Assembly (NCBI GenBank): GCA_016471375.1
Contig: WGLZ01000020.1
Location: 1 to 46,410 of the forward strand
Source: Cyanobacteria bacterium RI_101
GTDB taxonomy: Bacteria > Cyanobacteriota > Cyanobacteriia > Cyanobacteriales > Microcystaceae
Direction: 5' to 3'
DNA length: 46,410 nt
Part shown: piece by piece, positions 1-9,859 of the stretch
How positions within the stretch are numbered: the stretch's first letter is position 1
Layout: every line of letters starts with the position of its first letter
Translations under genes and position numbers: made by a program
Notes under the pieces: model-generated
Databases searched by the model: none
Seen by the model: the letters and a program-made list of their open reading frames with translations, nothing else
Told to the model about the DNA's origin: nothing

Positions 1-8
1 TCGTTTTG

Positions 9-135
9 CCCCCCCAGCCCCCCAATTTTGGGGGGAGTTCGGAGCCTTTCTGAGTTCAAAGTCCCCCAGAATTGGGGGATTTAGGGGGCGAGATAAGGTT
101 AATGGCAAAACCAAAGACTTGTGTGTACACCGTAG
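9..135. repeat. Composite dispersed repeat, copy 1
   Basis: C-rich and G-rich runs form imperfect inverted repeats (for example the pair around AATT at 62-79), followed by the near-palindrome CTTGTGTGTACACCGTAG at 118-135. The same parts occur in opposite orientation at 10297-10396. This is the style of intergenic repeat common in cyanobacteria. No gene is visible in 1-176. Confidence 0.7.
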
Positions 136-176
136 CCTTGGGAGAGGGATTAGGGTCAGGGTCAGACTGACCGAGA

Positions 177-1325
177 ATGTCCCCCAGTCGAGAGAATACC
201 CCCATAGTCAAATTTCTTCCTTTAACCATGACGCCTCCCGCTTCCCGCCTGACCTTCGCCGAGTTTATGGACTGGGCGCTCTATGATCCCGACCAGGGCT
301 ACTACGGTCAGGGCCGGGTTCAAATTCAAACCCAGGGAGATTTTGTCACCGCTTCTACCCTCAGCGCCGATTTTGGGGAGTTGTTGGCGGAGCAATGGGC
401 GGAGATGGGCGAGCGTTTGGGGGAACCCTTTACTGTCTTGGAAATGGGCGCCGGGGACGGGACTTTAGCTCAGGCGGGTTTACGTTACTTAAAAACTCAA
501 CACCCCGAGTTTTTCCAGAGCTTAACCTACGCCATTCTAGAAATCTCCCCGGCGCTCCGGGAGCGCCAGCGCCGCGCCCTAGAGGAGTTCGGCGAGAAAG
601 CGGTTTGGCTAATTTGGGACGAGATCCCCGACCAGTCCCTCCGGGGTTGTTGTTTTAGTAATGAATTAGTGGACGCCTTTCCCGTCCATCGAGTGATTTG
701 GCAAGGAGGGCGTCTTCAGGAAATTTATACGGTCTGGGACGGGGAGTCTTTTCGGGAGGAAGTCGGCGCTCTTTCCACCCCGGATTTAAGCCAATATTTT
801 CAAGATTTAGGCGTTACCTTTGACGAAACCTACCCCGAAGGCTACCGGACAGAAGTTAATCTGGCGGCCCGGCGCTGGTTAGCGCAAGTCAGTCGTAAAT
901 TAAGCCAAGGCTATTTGCTCACCATCGACTATGGCTACAGCGCCGAAAAATACTATCATCCCCAGCGTCGGCAAGGAACCCTCCAGTGCTACGCCCAAAA
1001 TCGCTACCACGACAATCCCTATCTTCAAGTCGGCGCCCAGGATATCACCAGTCACGTTAACTTTACGGCGCTGGAACAGTGGGGAGAAACCTACGGACTA
1101 AAAACCCTCGGCTTTACTCGTCAGGCGCTCTTTTTAATGAATCTGGGACTAGACCGGCGCTTGGCGGCGCTGAGTTCGGGAACCTATCCCCTAGGGGAAC
1201 TTCTCTCCCGTCGGGAAGCGCTCCATCAGTTGATTGATCCCCAGGGTTTGGGCAATTTTGGGGTTCTCTTACAAGGTAAGGGGGTCGGCGCCGACTCCCT
1301 GACGGGTTTTCAAGAGCGCCGTTAG
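177..1325 (+). CDS. SAM-dependent methyltransferase, MidA/NDUFAF7-like (COG1565)
   Basis: The protein has 382 residues. It carries a glycine-rich SAM-binding motif (EMGAGDGTLA), preceded by the family's N-terminal signature around FAEFMDWALYDPDQGYY. Near the middle it has the conserved ELVDAFPVHR segment, and further on a TIDYGY segment followed by a tyrosine- and histidine-rich stretch (YHDNPYLQVGAQDITSHVNF) typical of the family. The mitochondrial relative NDUFAF7 methylates an arginine of complex I; the bacterial substrate is not known, so a role with NDH-1 is inference only. An alternative ATG at 228 would remove 17 weakly conserved residues. The gene appears monocistronic, with repeats upstream and decayed DNA downstream. 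Confidence 0.88.
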   Translation: MSPSRENTPIVKFLPLTMTPPASRLTFAEFMDWALYDPDQGYYGQGRVQIQTQGDFVTASTLSADFGELLAEQWAEMGERLGEPFTVLEMGAGDGTLAQAGLRYLKTQHPEFFQSLTYAILEISPALRERQRRALEEFGEKAVWLIWDEIPDQSLRGCCFSNELVDAFPVHRVIWQGGRLQEIYTVWDGESFREEVGALSTPDLSQYFQDLGVTFDETYPEGYRTEVNLAARRWLAQVSRKLSQGYLLTIDYGYSAEKYYHPQRRQGTLQCYAQNRYHDNPYLQVGAQDITSHVNFTALEQWGETYGLKTLGFTRQALFLMNLGLDRRLAALSSGTYPLGELLSRREALHQLIDPQGLGNFGVLLQGKGVGADSLTGFQERR

Positions 1326-1357
1326 AGGCGCATAGGTTTAAATATCTTCAAGAGCGC

Positions 1358-1519
1358 TCAGTGGTTCAATATAATTGAGCAAATCAGTCGGATTTTTATT
1401 AACTACGATCCAGACATCATGGAGATCTATTTCATTGTAGTCATGAATCATGAGTGATGACGTCGCGCATTCCAGCAATTTCTTTCCAAGAAATAGAGAT
1501 CTCTGGGGATCACGCCTAA
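1358..1519 (-). pseudogene. Remnant of a HepT-like (DUF86) toxin, frameshifted
   Basis: Reading the minus strand, one frame gives PEISISWKEIAGMRDVITHD and the next frame continues HDYNEIDLHDVW and on to a stop at 1358-1360. Joined, these match the C-terminal half of HepT/DUF86 toxins, including the R-x4-H-x-Y active-site signature (RDVITHDY). The frame break coincides with a 7-bp tandem duplication, TCATGAA TCATGAG, at 1441-1454; removing one unit restores the reading frame exactly through the active site. An in-frame stop just upstream and the absence of the N-terminal half and of any MntA antitoxin mark it as dead. I infer a former HepT-MntA toxin-antitoxin locus. Confidence 0.75.
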
Positions 1520-1857
1520 TAGTGTGTAATAGACATATCCGAAAACCTAAAAGCCTTGCTATATAAAGGTTCTAGGCTTTCATGGCGGGGAGATTGAACG
1601 TGGAGAAAATAACGAGAGAATAAGGGTTTAAGCGCACTTTTGCAATTTTGCGGTGTAATTTTACAATTTTGTAGTCTTTCTTTGAAACGACTAAGTAGGT
1701 TGGCTTAAGGAAATCTCCTCCTTGTTAAATATCGAAAGCTTCAAACTGCCTAAACTTAAACGAACCAATCCACACACTGTCTTCATGACCTTTTCGTAAC
1801 AAGAGAGTTTGAGAGGAAATCGAACTTGAGTTATAAGAGGAATTTTGAGCCGCCGCA

Positions 1858-2049
1858 TTACATGTTCAATGAAAATTCTTGAGCTTGAGAAAATTTTATT
1901 TTCTTCTTTTTTTTTTCGAGTTCATGGCTCGGAATTAGTTCGTCTATCAGTTCTACTATCCCGATTTCATCAACGACGCCTGCCACGATACCCAGATGGT
2001 CGATATCTTGAACTTCTATTTCCGGGTGCTCTGAAGGAGATTTGCTCAT
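1858..2049 (-). pseudogene. N-terminal fragment of an IS1634/IS4-type transposase
   Basis: The 63-residue reading frame contains IEVQDIDHLGIVAGVVDEIG followed by IVELIDEL. This is the conserved N-terminal signature (DUF4277) of IS1634-type transposases, which normally exceed 500 residues. Similarity fades after about residue 45, where the DNA has a run of ten A on the minus strand, and the DDE catalytic part is absent. It is a decayed insertion-sequence relic lying beside the HepT remnant. The stretch 1520-1857 is AT-richer and has no recognisable gene. Confidence 0.7.
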
Positions 2050-2201
2050 TGCCTTTGTCCTTTTTACGAGAAGATTTGGCTATTTTACCCGGTTTCTAGC
2101 CTTTCTCCCACATCATGGAGTAAAACAGATAAATTGTTTTGGGCTTCTGCCAACCCGCCGAACGCGGGTTTATCGGCGCGAACCGAGGGAAACGTCCCCA
2201 G

Positions 2202-2237
2202 CAAAAAGGAAGGCCGAGGGAACCTCAAACCTTCCTG
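2202..2237 (-). terminator. Likely Rho-independent terminator of pnp
   Basis: On the minus strand AGGAAGG pairs with CCTTCCT, with an inner GAGG/CCTC pair, and is followed by five T. It lies about 37 bp beyond the pnp stop. A second hairpin (AACCCGC/GCGGGTT, 2152-2170) follows further downstream. Confidence 0.65.
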
Positions 2238-2273
2238 CGTTTTAAAATTCAGTTTCAGCCGTTGAGGACTGAC

Positions 2274-4427
2274 CTAGTTAGACAGATTGCGGCGCGCGGC
2301 GGCGGCTTCGTCGGGGTGAATGCCCAAACGGGTTAGGTTTAAGCGCCCTTTGGAATCGATTTCCCGCACTTTAACCACCACTTCGTCGCCTACGGCCACT
2401 TCGTCTTCCACCCGACCGACCCGACCTTCCGCCAGTTGGGAGATATGGATCATGCCCTCTTTACCGGGGAGCACTTCCACAAAAGCGCCGATCTGGATAA
2501 TGCGGGTGACGCGACCCACGTACACTTCCCCTTCGTTGAGTTTCCGGGTCATGTTGTAGATGATCTGCCGGGCCCGCTCCGCCCGTTCCCCTTCGCTGGA
2601 GGCGATGGTGACGGTGCCGTCGTCGGCGATGTCGATCTTGCAACTGGTCTGCTCGGTGATGCCCTTGATGGTCTTGCCGCCGGGGCCGATGACCAGACCG
2701 ATTAACTCGGGGTCAATCTTCAGGGTCAGCAAGCGGGGGGCGAAGGGAGAAAGCTCAGTCCGGGGGCGCCCTAGGGTGGCGAGCATTTTTTCGAGGATAT
2801 GGAGCCGGGCCGGTCGGGCCTGTTGGATGGCTTTAGCCACCACCTCCATGGGCAGACCGGTGATCTTCATATCCATTTGCAGCGCCGTGATACCGTTGTC
2901 GGTTCCAGCCACCTTAAAGTCCATATCGCCGAGGAAGTCCTCAATGCCCTGAATATCCGTCAGGATGCGCACCTCAGACCCTTCTTTGATCAGCCCCATG
3001 GCGGCGCCGCTGACGGGTTTGCTAATCGGCACTCCGGCGTCCATCAGCGCCAAGGTGGAGCCGCAGACGGAACCCATGGAGGTGGAGCCGTTGGAGGAGA
3101 GGACTTCGGAAACAACCCGCACCACGTAGGGAAAACTTTCCTTGTGGGGCAGAACCGGAAGCATGGCCCGCTCCGCTAGGGCGCCGTGGCCGATTTCCCG
3201 ACGACCGGGGGAGCGCATGGGGCGGGTTTCGCCGACGGAGTAGGGGGGGAAATTGTAGTGGTGGAGATAACGTTTTTCGTCTTCGGGGTGGAGGTCGTCC
3301 GCCAAATCTTGAGCGTCGCCGGGGGAACCCAGAGTCGCCAGGGATAAGACTTGGGTTAAACCCCGATTAAACAAGGCGCTGCCGTGAACCCTGCGGGGCA
3401 GAACGCCCACCATACAGCCAATGGGGCGCACTTCGTCCAGTTTGCGACCGTCCACCCGCACCCCGTCTTCCAGAATTTGCTGACGCATCAGCTTTTTGGT
3501 GAGGGATTTATAGAGGGTATCGACCAGCTTGCCGTCTTCCGCGACCGCCGTTTTCACCGGGTCTTCCTCCGGCAATTCCGCCAGCGCCGCTAAAACTTGG
3601 GTTTCTTTAACCTCGTCCAGAGCCTGATCTCGTTTATCTTTCCCGAGGTCGAATTGGGTGAGGATTTGGGCGATGGGCTTTTTGGCCCGCTCTTCGATGA
3701 ACCGAGCCACCGCCTCGTTCGCCTGGGGCGGCGCTAGGGCGACTAACTCTAATCCCAGATCCGCCATCAACTCTTTTTGAGCTTTGATCAGATCCAATAC
3801 CGCTTCATAGCCAAAATCAATGGCTTCGATGATGTCCTGCTCAGGTAGTTGATTAGCGCCGGCTTCCACCATTACCACCCCGTCGGGACTACCCGCCACA
3901 ACGAGATCCAACTCGCCGTAGTTAATTTCCCGGTAGGTGGGGTTAATAATAAAATCGTCGCCGATTAAACCCACTCGCACCGCGGCCATGGGGCCGAAAA
4001 AAGGAATTTGCGCAAGAATCGAGGCGACGGAAGCGCCGGTGACCGCTAGCACATCCGGGGGCACGTCCTCGTCCATGGAGAGGGTCGTGGCCACGACTTG
4101 CAGATCTTCCCGGAGCCAGTGGGGAAAGAGGGGACGGAGGGGGCGGTCAATCAGACGGCTGATCAAAGTGGCTTTTTCGGGAGGACGGCCTTCCCGACGG
4201 AGGAAGCCCCCCGGAATCCGACCCGCCGCGTAGAGTCGCTCTTCGTAATCAACGGTTAACGGGAGAAAATCGATCCCTTCCCTGGCTTTCGCGCGAGTCG
4301 CCGTTACTAGAACCGCTGTATCGCCGGACTGAATGAGAACAGCGCCGCCCGCTTGGGGAGCTAACGTTCCGATTTTGAGTCGGATATCCCGTCCATCGAA
4401 GGATATTGACTTAACAAACTCTGCCAT
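2274..4427 (-). CDS. pnp: Polyribonucleotide nucleotidyltransferase (PNPase)
   Basis: The enzyme degrades RNA 3' to 5' by phosphorolysis and in cyanobacteria also adds heteropolymeric tails. From the chosen ATG the protein has 717 residues, the usual cyanobacterial length. Two RNase PH domains are evident: the first starts [17 protein letters not shown] and the second includes [15 protein letters not shown] and the [12 protein letters not shown] segment. A KH domain follows ([11 protein letters not shown]), then an S1 domain near the end ([12 protein letters not shown] to LNLTRLG). The frame stays open 29 residues further upstream, but the ATG at 4425-4427 matches homologues and has AAGGA about 10 bp before it. 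A hairpin terminator lies just downstream. Confidence 0.97.
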   Translation of the reverse strand: MAEFVKSISFDGRDIRLKIGTLAPQAGGAVLIQSGDTAVLVTATRAKAREGIDFLPLTVDYEERLYAAGRIPGGFLRREGRPPEKATLISRLIDRPLRPLFPHWLREDLQVVATTLSMDEDVPPDVLAVTGASVASILAQIPFFGPMAAVRVGLIGDDFIINPTYREINYGELDLVVAGSPDGVVMVEAGANQLPEQDIIEAIDFGYEAVLDLIKAQKELMADLGLELVALAPPQANEAVARFIEERAKKPIAQILTQFDLGKDKRDQALDEVKETQVLAALAELPEEDPVKTAVAEDGKLVDTLYKSLTKKLMRQQILEDGVRVDGRKLDEVRPIGCMVGVLPRRVHGSALFNRGLTQVLSLATLGSPGDAQDLADDLHPEDEKRYLHHYNFPPYSVGETRPMRSPGRREIGHGALAERAMLPVLPHKESFPYVVRVVSEVLSSNGSTSMGSVCGSTLALMDAGVPISKPVSGAAMGLIKEGSEVRILTDIQGIEDFLGDMDFKVAGTDNGITALQMDMKITGLPMEVVAKAIQQARPARLHILEKMLATLGRPRTELSPFAPRLLTLKIDPELIGLVIGPGGKTIKGITEQTSCKIDIADDGTVTIASSEGERAERARQIIYNMTRKLNEGEVYVGRVTRIIQIGAFVEVLPGKEGMIHISQLAEGRVGRVEDEVAVGDEVVVKVREIDSKGRLNLTRLGIHPDEAAAARRNLSN

Positions 4428-4547
4428 GTGGCTTGTGTTCCTTAATTTGTATGACGTTTCTTCTTCTAGAGAGATCATCGTAGCGCCTTTGTCGATTCTT
4501 GGCTTCCTCGGCAAGGTCAGTCATTGTTCCAAACAAGGGGTTTGCAG

Positions 4548-4580
4548 GGCGCGTTACGCCTACGCCTAACACACCCTACC
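4548..4580. repeat. Dispersed repeat, GGGCGCGTTACG...CACCCTACC type
   Basis: Read on the minus strand this is GGTAGGGTGTGTTAGGCGTA followed by GGCGTAACGCGCCC, an imperfect palindrome of a type widely scattered between cyanobacterial genes. A related hairpin is at 9798-9823. Confidence 0.6.
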
Positions 4581-4586
4581 TTTTTG

Positions 4587-4614
4587 ATATCTGTCATCTG
4601 GTATCTGATATCTG
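4587..4614. repeat. Heptanucleotide tandem repeat, four units
   Basis: Units are ATATCTG, TCATCTG, GTATCTG, ATATCTG, in perfect 7-bp register. They are the reverse complement of the CAGATAT-type units at 33930-34085 and 34727-34848. The array sits just past the stop of the NRPI-repeat gene. Confidence 0.8.
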
Positions 4615-4624
4615 TCCCCGAGGC

Positions 4625-5047
4625 CTAGTCCAAAAAGCCCATCAAGGCGGCGGGATCGTCGATTTCATTGGAGGCCACGGGACGATTGCCCATAACGGAA
4701 TAGGTCTCGCTGATTTTCAAGTGGCTCAGGGCGATGGGACGATTGCCGGAAATGGTCAGGGTGCCGCTCAGTTCCATGCCGCTGGCGCCGATGGGACGCA
4801 CGCCCCCCACAGTGGTATAGGTGCTCACAACCTTGAGCTGACTGGCTTCGATGGGGCGGTTGTTGGGTAGGCCGCCGTCGCCGGTCATCAGTTTCAGACC
4901 GCCGGTCTGTTCCGGCGCCGCCAGGGAGAGCGCCGAAGACTCTTCGGGGGCTTCCGGTTTGGCGCTGGGACGACGGCCCCGGGCCGCGGTTTTTTGGGCT
5001 TCGGTTTCAACTTCGGGGGCGGGAGTGGCGGGTTTTTCGGGGGTCAT
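4625..5047 (-). CDS. Conserved cyanobacterial protein with four NRPI-type repeats
   Basis: The protein has 140 residues and no function I can name. The first half is Ala/Pro/Glu-rich and looks disordered. The second half holds four repeats of about 20 residues, each starting with an Arg-Pro core: NNRPIEASQLKVV, GVRPIGASGMEL, GNRPIALSHLKI and GNRPVASNEIDD. The last repeat runs into the acidic C-terminus DPAALMGFLD. Between cores are Thr/Ser/Gly-rich strands (for example STYTTVGG), suggesting stacked beta turns. I recognise the C-terminal motif as conserved in cyanobacteria. No signal peptide or membrane segment is seen. The gene is divergent from uvrB; AGGAG lies about 15 bp before the ATG. 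Confidence 0.8.
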   Translation of the reverse strand: MTPEKPATPAPEVETEAQKTAARGRRPSAKPEAPEESSALSLAAPEQTGGLKLMTGDGGLPNNRPIEASQLKVVSTYTTVGGVRPIGASGMELSGTLTISGNRPIALSHLKISETYSVMGNRPVASNEIDDPAALMGFLD

Positions 5048-5202
5048 GGCAGAGGGCGCTCCTGGGACAGTAGGAATATTGCTAAGGTTCAGAACAACAA
5101 GGGGATCTGAAGATTTTTAAAATCCGGTTTAGGATTTAACGATACCCCGAAGGCGGGGGATCATCTATCAAAATCCATAATCTCTCCCATTATTCCAGAC
5201 TA

Positions 5203-7224
5203 TTGACCCCTGCCGTGTCTGAGCCTTCTCTTTTCCGCCTCGTTTCCCCCTTTCAACCCACCGGGGATCAGCCGGCGGCGATCTCCGCTTTAACCCGCTC
5301 CCTACAAAGCCGGCGCCGTTTCCAGACCCTCCTCGGCGCCACGGGAACCGGGAAAACCTTCACCATGGCCGCGGTGATCGAACAAATGGGCCGGCCCGCC
5401 CTAGTCCTCGCCCACAACAAAACCCTGGCGGCCCAACTCTGCAACGAACTGCGGCGCTTTTTCCCCCATAACGCCGTGGAGTACTTTATCAGCTACTACG
5501 ACTACTACCAACCGGAAGCCTATATTCCCGTCACGGATACTTATATTGAAAAAACGGCGTCCATTAACGAAGAAATCGACATGCTCCGCCACTCCGCCAC
5601 CCGCTCTCTCTTCGAGCGCCGGGATGCGATTGTGGTGGCCTCCATTAGCTGTATTTACGGTCTGGGGATGCCGGCGGAATACCTGAAGGCCTCGGTGCCA
5701 TTAAAGGTGGGGATTGAAAAAGACCCCAGGGCGTTAATTCGAGAATTGGTCTCCGTCCAATACAGCCGCAACGATACGGAACTGCAACGGGGGCGCTTTC
5801 GCCTCAAGGGAGACGTGCTGGAAATTGTGCCGGCCTACGAAGACCGGGTGATCCGGGTGGAGTTTTTTGGGGACGAGGTGGAGGCGATTCGGCTCCTAGA
5901 CCCCCTGACGGGGAACATTTTGGAAAGTCTGGGGCAGTTAAATATTTACCCCGCCCGCCACTTTGTTACTCCCCAGGAACAGGTGGAGCGGGCCTGTCAA
6001 GCCATTGAGGCGGAGTTAAAAGAACAGGTCGCTTTATTAGAAAGTCAGAATAAATTGCTGGAGGCCCAGCGCCTCAGTCAACGCACTCGCTACGACTTGG
6101 AAATGCTCCGAGAAGTGGGCTACTGCAACGGCGTGGAGAACTATTCCCGCCATCTCGCCGGGCGCCGGGCCGGGGAGCCGCCGGAATGTCTGCTGGATTA
6201 TTTTCCCGAGGATTGGTTGCTCTTCATCGACGAGTCCCACGTCACCGTGCCCCAACTGCGGGGGATGTACAACGGCGACCAAGCCCGGAAAAAGGTCTTA
6301 ATCGACCACGGTTTCCGTCTGCCCAGCGCCGCCGATAACCGGCCCCTCAAGGCGGAGGAATTTTGGCAAAAGGTAAAGCAATGCGTCTTTGTTTCCGCCA
6401 CGCCGGGGGATTGGGAACTGGGGCAGTCGGGGCAAGAGATCGCCGAGCAAATTATTCGCCCCACGGGGGTTTTAGATCCAGAGATTTTTGTCCGACCCAC
6501 TCGGGGACAGGTGGACGATTTATACGGCGAAATCCAGGAGCGGGTCAAACGGAAAGAGCGGGTTTTAATTACGACCTTAACGAAACGGATGGCGGAGGAT
6601 TTAAGCGAATTTTTCCAGGAGCGAGGGGTGAAAGTTCAGTATCTCCACTCGGAAATTCAATCCATCCAGCGCATTGAAATTTTACAGGCGCTCCGTCAGG
6701 GAGAATTTGACGTTTTAATTGGGGTGAACCTATTGCGGGAAGGGTTAGATTTGCCGGAAGTTTCCCTGGTGGCTATCCTCGACGCCGACAAAGAGGGCTT
6801 TTTACGGGCGGAAAGATCTTTGATTCAAACCATCGGCCGGGCCGCCCGCCATGTGCGAGGGCAAGCGATTTTATACGGCGATAATTTAACCGACAGCATG
6901 ATTAAAGCCATTGAGGAAACCCAACGGCGCCGTAAAATTCAGGAAGCCTATAACCAAAAACATAATCAGACGCCGCGACCCGTCTCCCAACAGGCGGAAA
7001 ATTCTATCCTTAACTTTTTAGATATTTCCCGGCGCTTGACCGCCCAGGAGGCGCCGGCGGAATTTAAGGCGGAAATCTCCCTCGACCAGATCCCGGAATT
7101 GATCCAAGCGTTAGAGTCCAAAATGAAGGAAGCGGCCCAAAAATTAGAGTTTGAAGTCGCGGCCCAGTACCGAGACCGGATCCACCACCTGCGGGAGCGC
7201 CTGTTGGGTCAAAAAAGCGGCTAG
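5203..7224 (+). CDS. uvrB: UvrABC system protein B (excinuclease subunit B)
   Basis: UvrB is the damage-verifying helicase-like subunit of nucleotide excision repair, loaded by UvrA and then recruiting UvrC. At 673 residues it has the family's length. Visible parts are the N-terminal [11 protein letters not shown], Walker A GATGTGKT, the damage-gripping beta-hairpin region [12 protein letters not shown], the DEAD-like box DESH, the helicase motif [16 protein letters not shown], and a C-terminal UVR motif ([20 protein letters not shown]) that contacts UvrC. The frame opens with TTG at 5203; GTG at 5215 would give a start closer to most homologues, so the exact start is open. uvrA and uvrC are not in the window. 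Confidence 0.97.
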   Translation: MTPAVSEPSLFRLVSPFQPTGDQPAAISALTRSLQSRRRFQTLLGATGTGKTFTMAAVIEQMGRPALVLAHNKTLAAQLCNELRRFFPHNAVEYFISYYDYYQPEAYIPVTDTYIEKTASINEEIDMLRHSATRSLFERRDAIVVASISCIYGLGMPAEYLKASVPLKVGIEKDPRALIRELVSVQYSRNDTELQRGRFRLKGDVLEIVPAYEDRVIRVEFFGDEVEAIRLLDPLTGNILESLGQLNIYPARHFVTPQEQVERACQAIEAELKEQVALLESQNKLLEAQRLSQRTRYDLEMLREVGYCNGVENYSRHLAGRRAGEPPECLLDYFPEDWLLFIDESHVTVPQLRGMYNGDQARKKVLIDHGFRLPSAADNRPLKAEEFWQKVKQCVFVSATPGDWELGQSGQEIAEQIIRPTGVLDPEIFVRPTRGQVDDLYGEIQERVKRKERVLITTLTKRMAEDLSEFFQERGVKVQYLHSEIQSIQRIEILQALRQGEFDVLIGVNLLREGLDLPEVSLVAILDADKEGFLRAERSLIQTIGRAARHVRGQAILYGDNLTDSMIKAIEETQRRRKIQEAYNQKHNQTPRPVSQQAENSILNFLDISRRLTAQEAPAEFKAEISLDQIPELIQALESKMKEAAQKLEFEVAAQYRDRIHHLRERLLGQKSG

Positions 7225-7375
7225 GAATTATCTCGTGTGAGTTTTCTACGTTTCTTGGCAGATCCCTCTAAATCCCTCTTGCTTACATTCCGTTATAGCC
7301 TAGCGCAGTCAGGCGCCGGTCTCTGCAATCGGTAGTAAGCTGAAATCAGAGCAAAACCTCTACCTTCAGCGATTT

Positions 7376-9787
7376 ATGACCGCCATGACTCCCCAGTGCG
7401 CCAACCTCAAAGACCAGGTCAACCAACTCATTGATCTGCTCAATCAGGAACCCAGTCTCCGCCCTCAACAGAACACCAGTCTCATTGAAACCTCTTTAGG
7501 GAAAGCCCTTTCTCCCCGCTTTGAAGTGGTCTTCGCCGGCGCTTTCAGCGCCGGCAAATCGATGCTGATTAACGCCCTGCTAGAGCGGGAACTCCTCTAC
7601 AGCGCCGAGGGCCACGCCACGGGGACGGAATGTTACATCGAATACGCCGAGCCGAACCAGGAGGAGGTGGAACTGACTTTCCTGAGCGAGTTGGAGGTGC
7701 GGGAACAGGTCAAACTTCTCTGTCTCTCCCTCAAACACCCGGAGATTAACGTCAACCAACCGGAGGCGGTGGCTCAACTGCTCCACCATTGCCAGACGGT
7801 GATCGAAGAGGAAGGGGGCGAAAATAAAACCGAGCGGGCGAAACAAGCCAAGGCGCTGGAGCTACTCCTTCAGGGCTATAGCCAGAATCGGGAGCGTATC
7901 CAAACCACCCACAACGCCACCTTTTCCATGGGGCAGTTAAATTTTGGCAACCTCTCGGAAGCGGCCCGCTACGCCCGCCGGGGGCAGAATAGCTCGGTGC
8001 TCAAGTCCCTCAAATACCGCTGTTACCATCCCCTTTTGGCGGGGGGCAATGTTCTGGTGGATTTGCCCGGCGTGGACGCGCCCATTCAAGGCGACCGAGA
8101 ACGGGCTTATCGAAAAATTGAAGACCCCAGTATTTCCGCCGTGGTCTGCGTGCTGAAACCCGCCGCCGCCGGGGATATGACCCAGGAGGAAACCGACCTG
8201 TTAGAACGGATTCGCTCCAATCCCGGTATCCGCGACCGCGTCTTTTACGTCTTTAACCGCATCGACGAAACTTGGTTTGCGCCCCAACTGCGCCAGCGCC
8301 TCGATAGTCTGATTCAGTCGGAGTTTCGCCACGCTAAACGTCTTTACTATACCAGCGGCCTTCTGGGCTTCTATGGCAGTCAGGTGAAACGAACCGGCGC
8401 CGGCGACCGCTTTGGCTTGGATTCAATTTTTGCCGAGAGTGTTAAGGGCTTAGGGGGTCAGGAAGAAACGCCCCAGTTTGTGAGCGAATTTATCAACTAT
8501 TGCGCCGGCGCTGGTAAGCTCCTAGCGTCGGATTTTCGAGTGGCGGTCTATGGCTACCAGACACCCAATGAAAACTACGTCCGCATTTTAACGGAATGGG
8601 GCATTCCCCTGATTGAACACTTAATTCGGGATAGCGGCATTGAAATCTTCCGGGAGGCTATCAGCCGTTATTTGGGGCAGGAAAAATACCCTGAATTGTT
8701 CAATACTTTAGCCAATGATTTGCAACCCCTCTGCATTTCTCTCCAGAAATTTTACCTCGAAGTCTTTCAGGAGTTGGAGAGTCAACCCCGAGAAATCGAG
8801 GCTATGAAAGCTCAGGAATTAACCCTCCTCAACCAACAAATGCAGGAGCAGGGGGAAGCCTATCAGGCCTTTATCGCCGAGGAAGTTAACGCCTTAGTGG
8901 TGGGCACGGATTCCGCCTTTGACGAAGATTACCAGCGCCTCAAGGCCCGCATGGTGACTCGCTTAGATGAACTGGTGCGAACCTTTTCGGTCTTAAACGC
9001 CTATTCCCGCTCCACGGCGAACCATCCCCGCAACGCCATCGCTCCCTTTATCGCCGTTTTAGTGGAAGCGCTGTATTACCTTTCAAACGAGTTGGAAGAC
9101 GTGCTCGTGGCGGAGGTGAAAGTGGTTGTGGAAAAGGTCTTCCAGCGCCTCATTGACCGGGTGCGTCAAGCGGAGTGTTACCGCCAAATCTATCGGCTTT
9201 TGGGGAACGACGGCGCCATTGAAGCTAACCTCAAGCAGGCTCAAATCGACGTGACCCAGGCGCTGGTGAGTCAGGCCCGGGCGGAATGCGACCGCTATGT
9301 GCGGGAAAGTCCCCGCTTTTATCACGAAGGCACTTTTTCTATTTACCATTTTCGCCAGACGTTAGAAACCACGTCCCAGGGTTTTGACGCTGAAAGTATT
9401 CTAGAAGCGGAACCCGGCATTCGCCAACTGCTAAAACTGGACTTTGAACCCAAAGTTCACCGCACCGTGCGCCAAAATTTCCGCCACAACATTAATAACG
9501 CCCTCTTAAACCATCTTGTACCCATGGCCAACCGGCAGGCGGAGCAAATTCTTCAGCAGTTTGATCAAGCTCGGGCCTATCTAGAAACCACTTTGGATCA
9601 AGAAGCTCAGGAGAAAATTAGTCAAAACGTCCGCAAACAATCGGACATTCAGCAAAAAATTGAGCGCTACACCCAAGCCGTCGGCGCGATTAACGATTGT
9701 CTCAAATCGATGCAATTAACCTTCCAACTCCCCACCCTGACTCCCAATGAATCCTCTCCGGCGCTGGACGTGACACCGGAAAATTAA
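7376..9787 (+). CDS. Bacterial dynamin-like GTPase
   Basis: The protein has 803 residues. It has G1 GAFSAGKS (55-62), a threonine G2 region near 82-84 (ATGTE), G3 DLPG (229-232) and G4 NRID (294-297), matching bacterial dynamin-like proteins such as the Nostoc BDLP. The GTPase domain is followed by about 450 residues of mostly helical sequence, as expected for neck and trunk. A more hydrophobic stretch (APFIAVLVEALYYLSNELED, roughly 560-580) could be a membrane-contacting paddle. The family binds or remodels membranes, but this protein's role is unknown. A second ATG lies three codons in. Two KGK-domain genes follow on the same strand; co-function is not established. Confidence 0.9.
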   Translation: MTAMTPQCANLKDQVNQLIDLLNQEPSLRPQQNTSLIETSLGKALSPRFEVVFAGAFSAGKSMLINALLERELLYSAEGHATGTECYIEYAEPNQEEVELTFLSELEVREQVKLLCLSLKHPEINVNQPEAVAQLLHHCQTVIEEEGGENKTERAKQAKALELLLQGYSQNRERIQTTHNATFSMGQLNFGNLSEAARYARRGQNSSVLKSLKYRCYHPLLAGGNVLVDLPGVDAPIQGDRERAYRKIEDPSISAVVCVLKPAAAGDMTQEETDLLERIRSNPGIRDRVFYVFNRIDETWFAPQLRQRLDSLIQSEFRHAKRLYYTSGLLGFYGSQVKRTGAGDRFGLDSIFAESVKGLGGQEETPQFVSEFINYCAGAGKLLASDFRVAVYGYQTPNENYVRILTEWGIPLIEHLIRDSGIEIFREAISRYLGQEKYPELFNTLANDLQPLCISLQKFYLEVFQELESQPREIEAMKAQELTLLNQQMQEQGEAYQAFIAEEVNALVVGTDSAFDEDYQRLKARMVTRLDELVRTFSVLNAYSRSTANHPRNAIAPFIAVLVEALYYLSNELEDVLVAEVKVVVEKVFQRLIDRVRQAECYRQIYRLLGNDGAIEANLKQAQIDVTQALVSQARAECDRYVRESPRFYHEGTFSIYHFRQTLETTSQGFDAESILEAEPGIRQLLKLDFEPKVHRTVRQNFRHNINNALLNHLVPMANRQAEQILQQFDQARAYLETTLDQEAQEKISQNVRKQSDIQQKIERYTQAVGAINDCLKSMQLTFQLPTLTPNESSPALDVTPEN

Positions 9788-9797
9788 ACCACCGTAG

Positions 9798-9823
9798 GGC
9801 GCGTTAACACAGTGTAACGCGCC
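9798..9823. repeat. Strong hairpin after the dynamin-like gene
   Basis: GGCGCGTTA (9798-9806) pairs perfectly with TAACGCGCC (9815-9823) around an 8-nt loop. No T-run follows, so it is more likely a dispersed palindromic repeat, akin to 4548-4580, than a classical terminator. It could still block 3' decay or transcription. Confidence 0.6.
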
Positions 9824-9859
9824 ACCTCTCAACCCGCTTACCTCAAGGAGTTTTTAACC

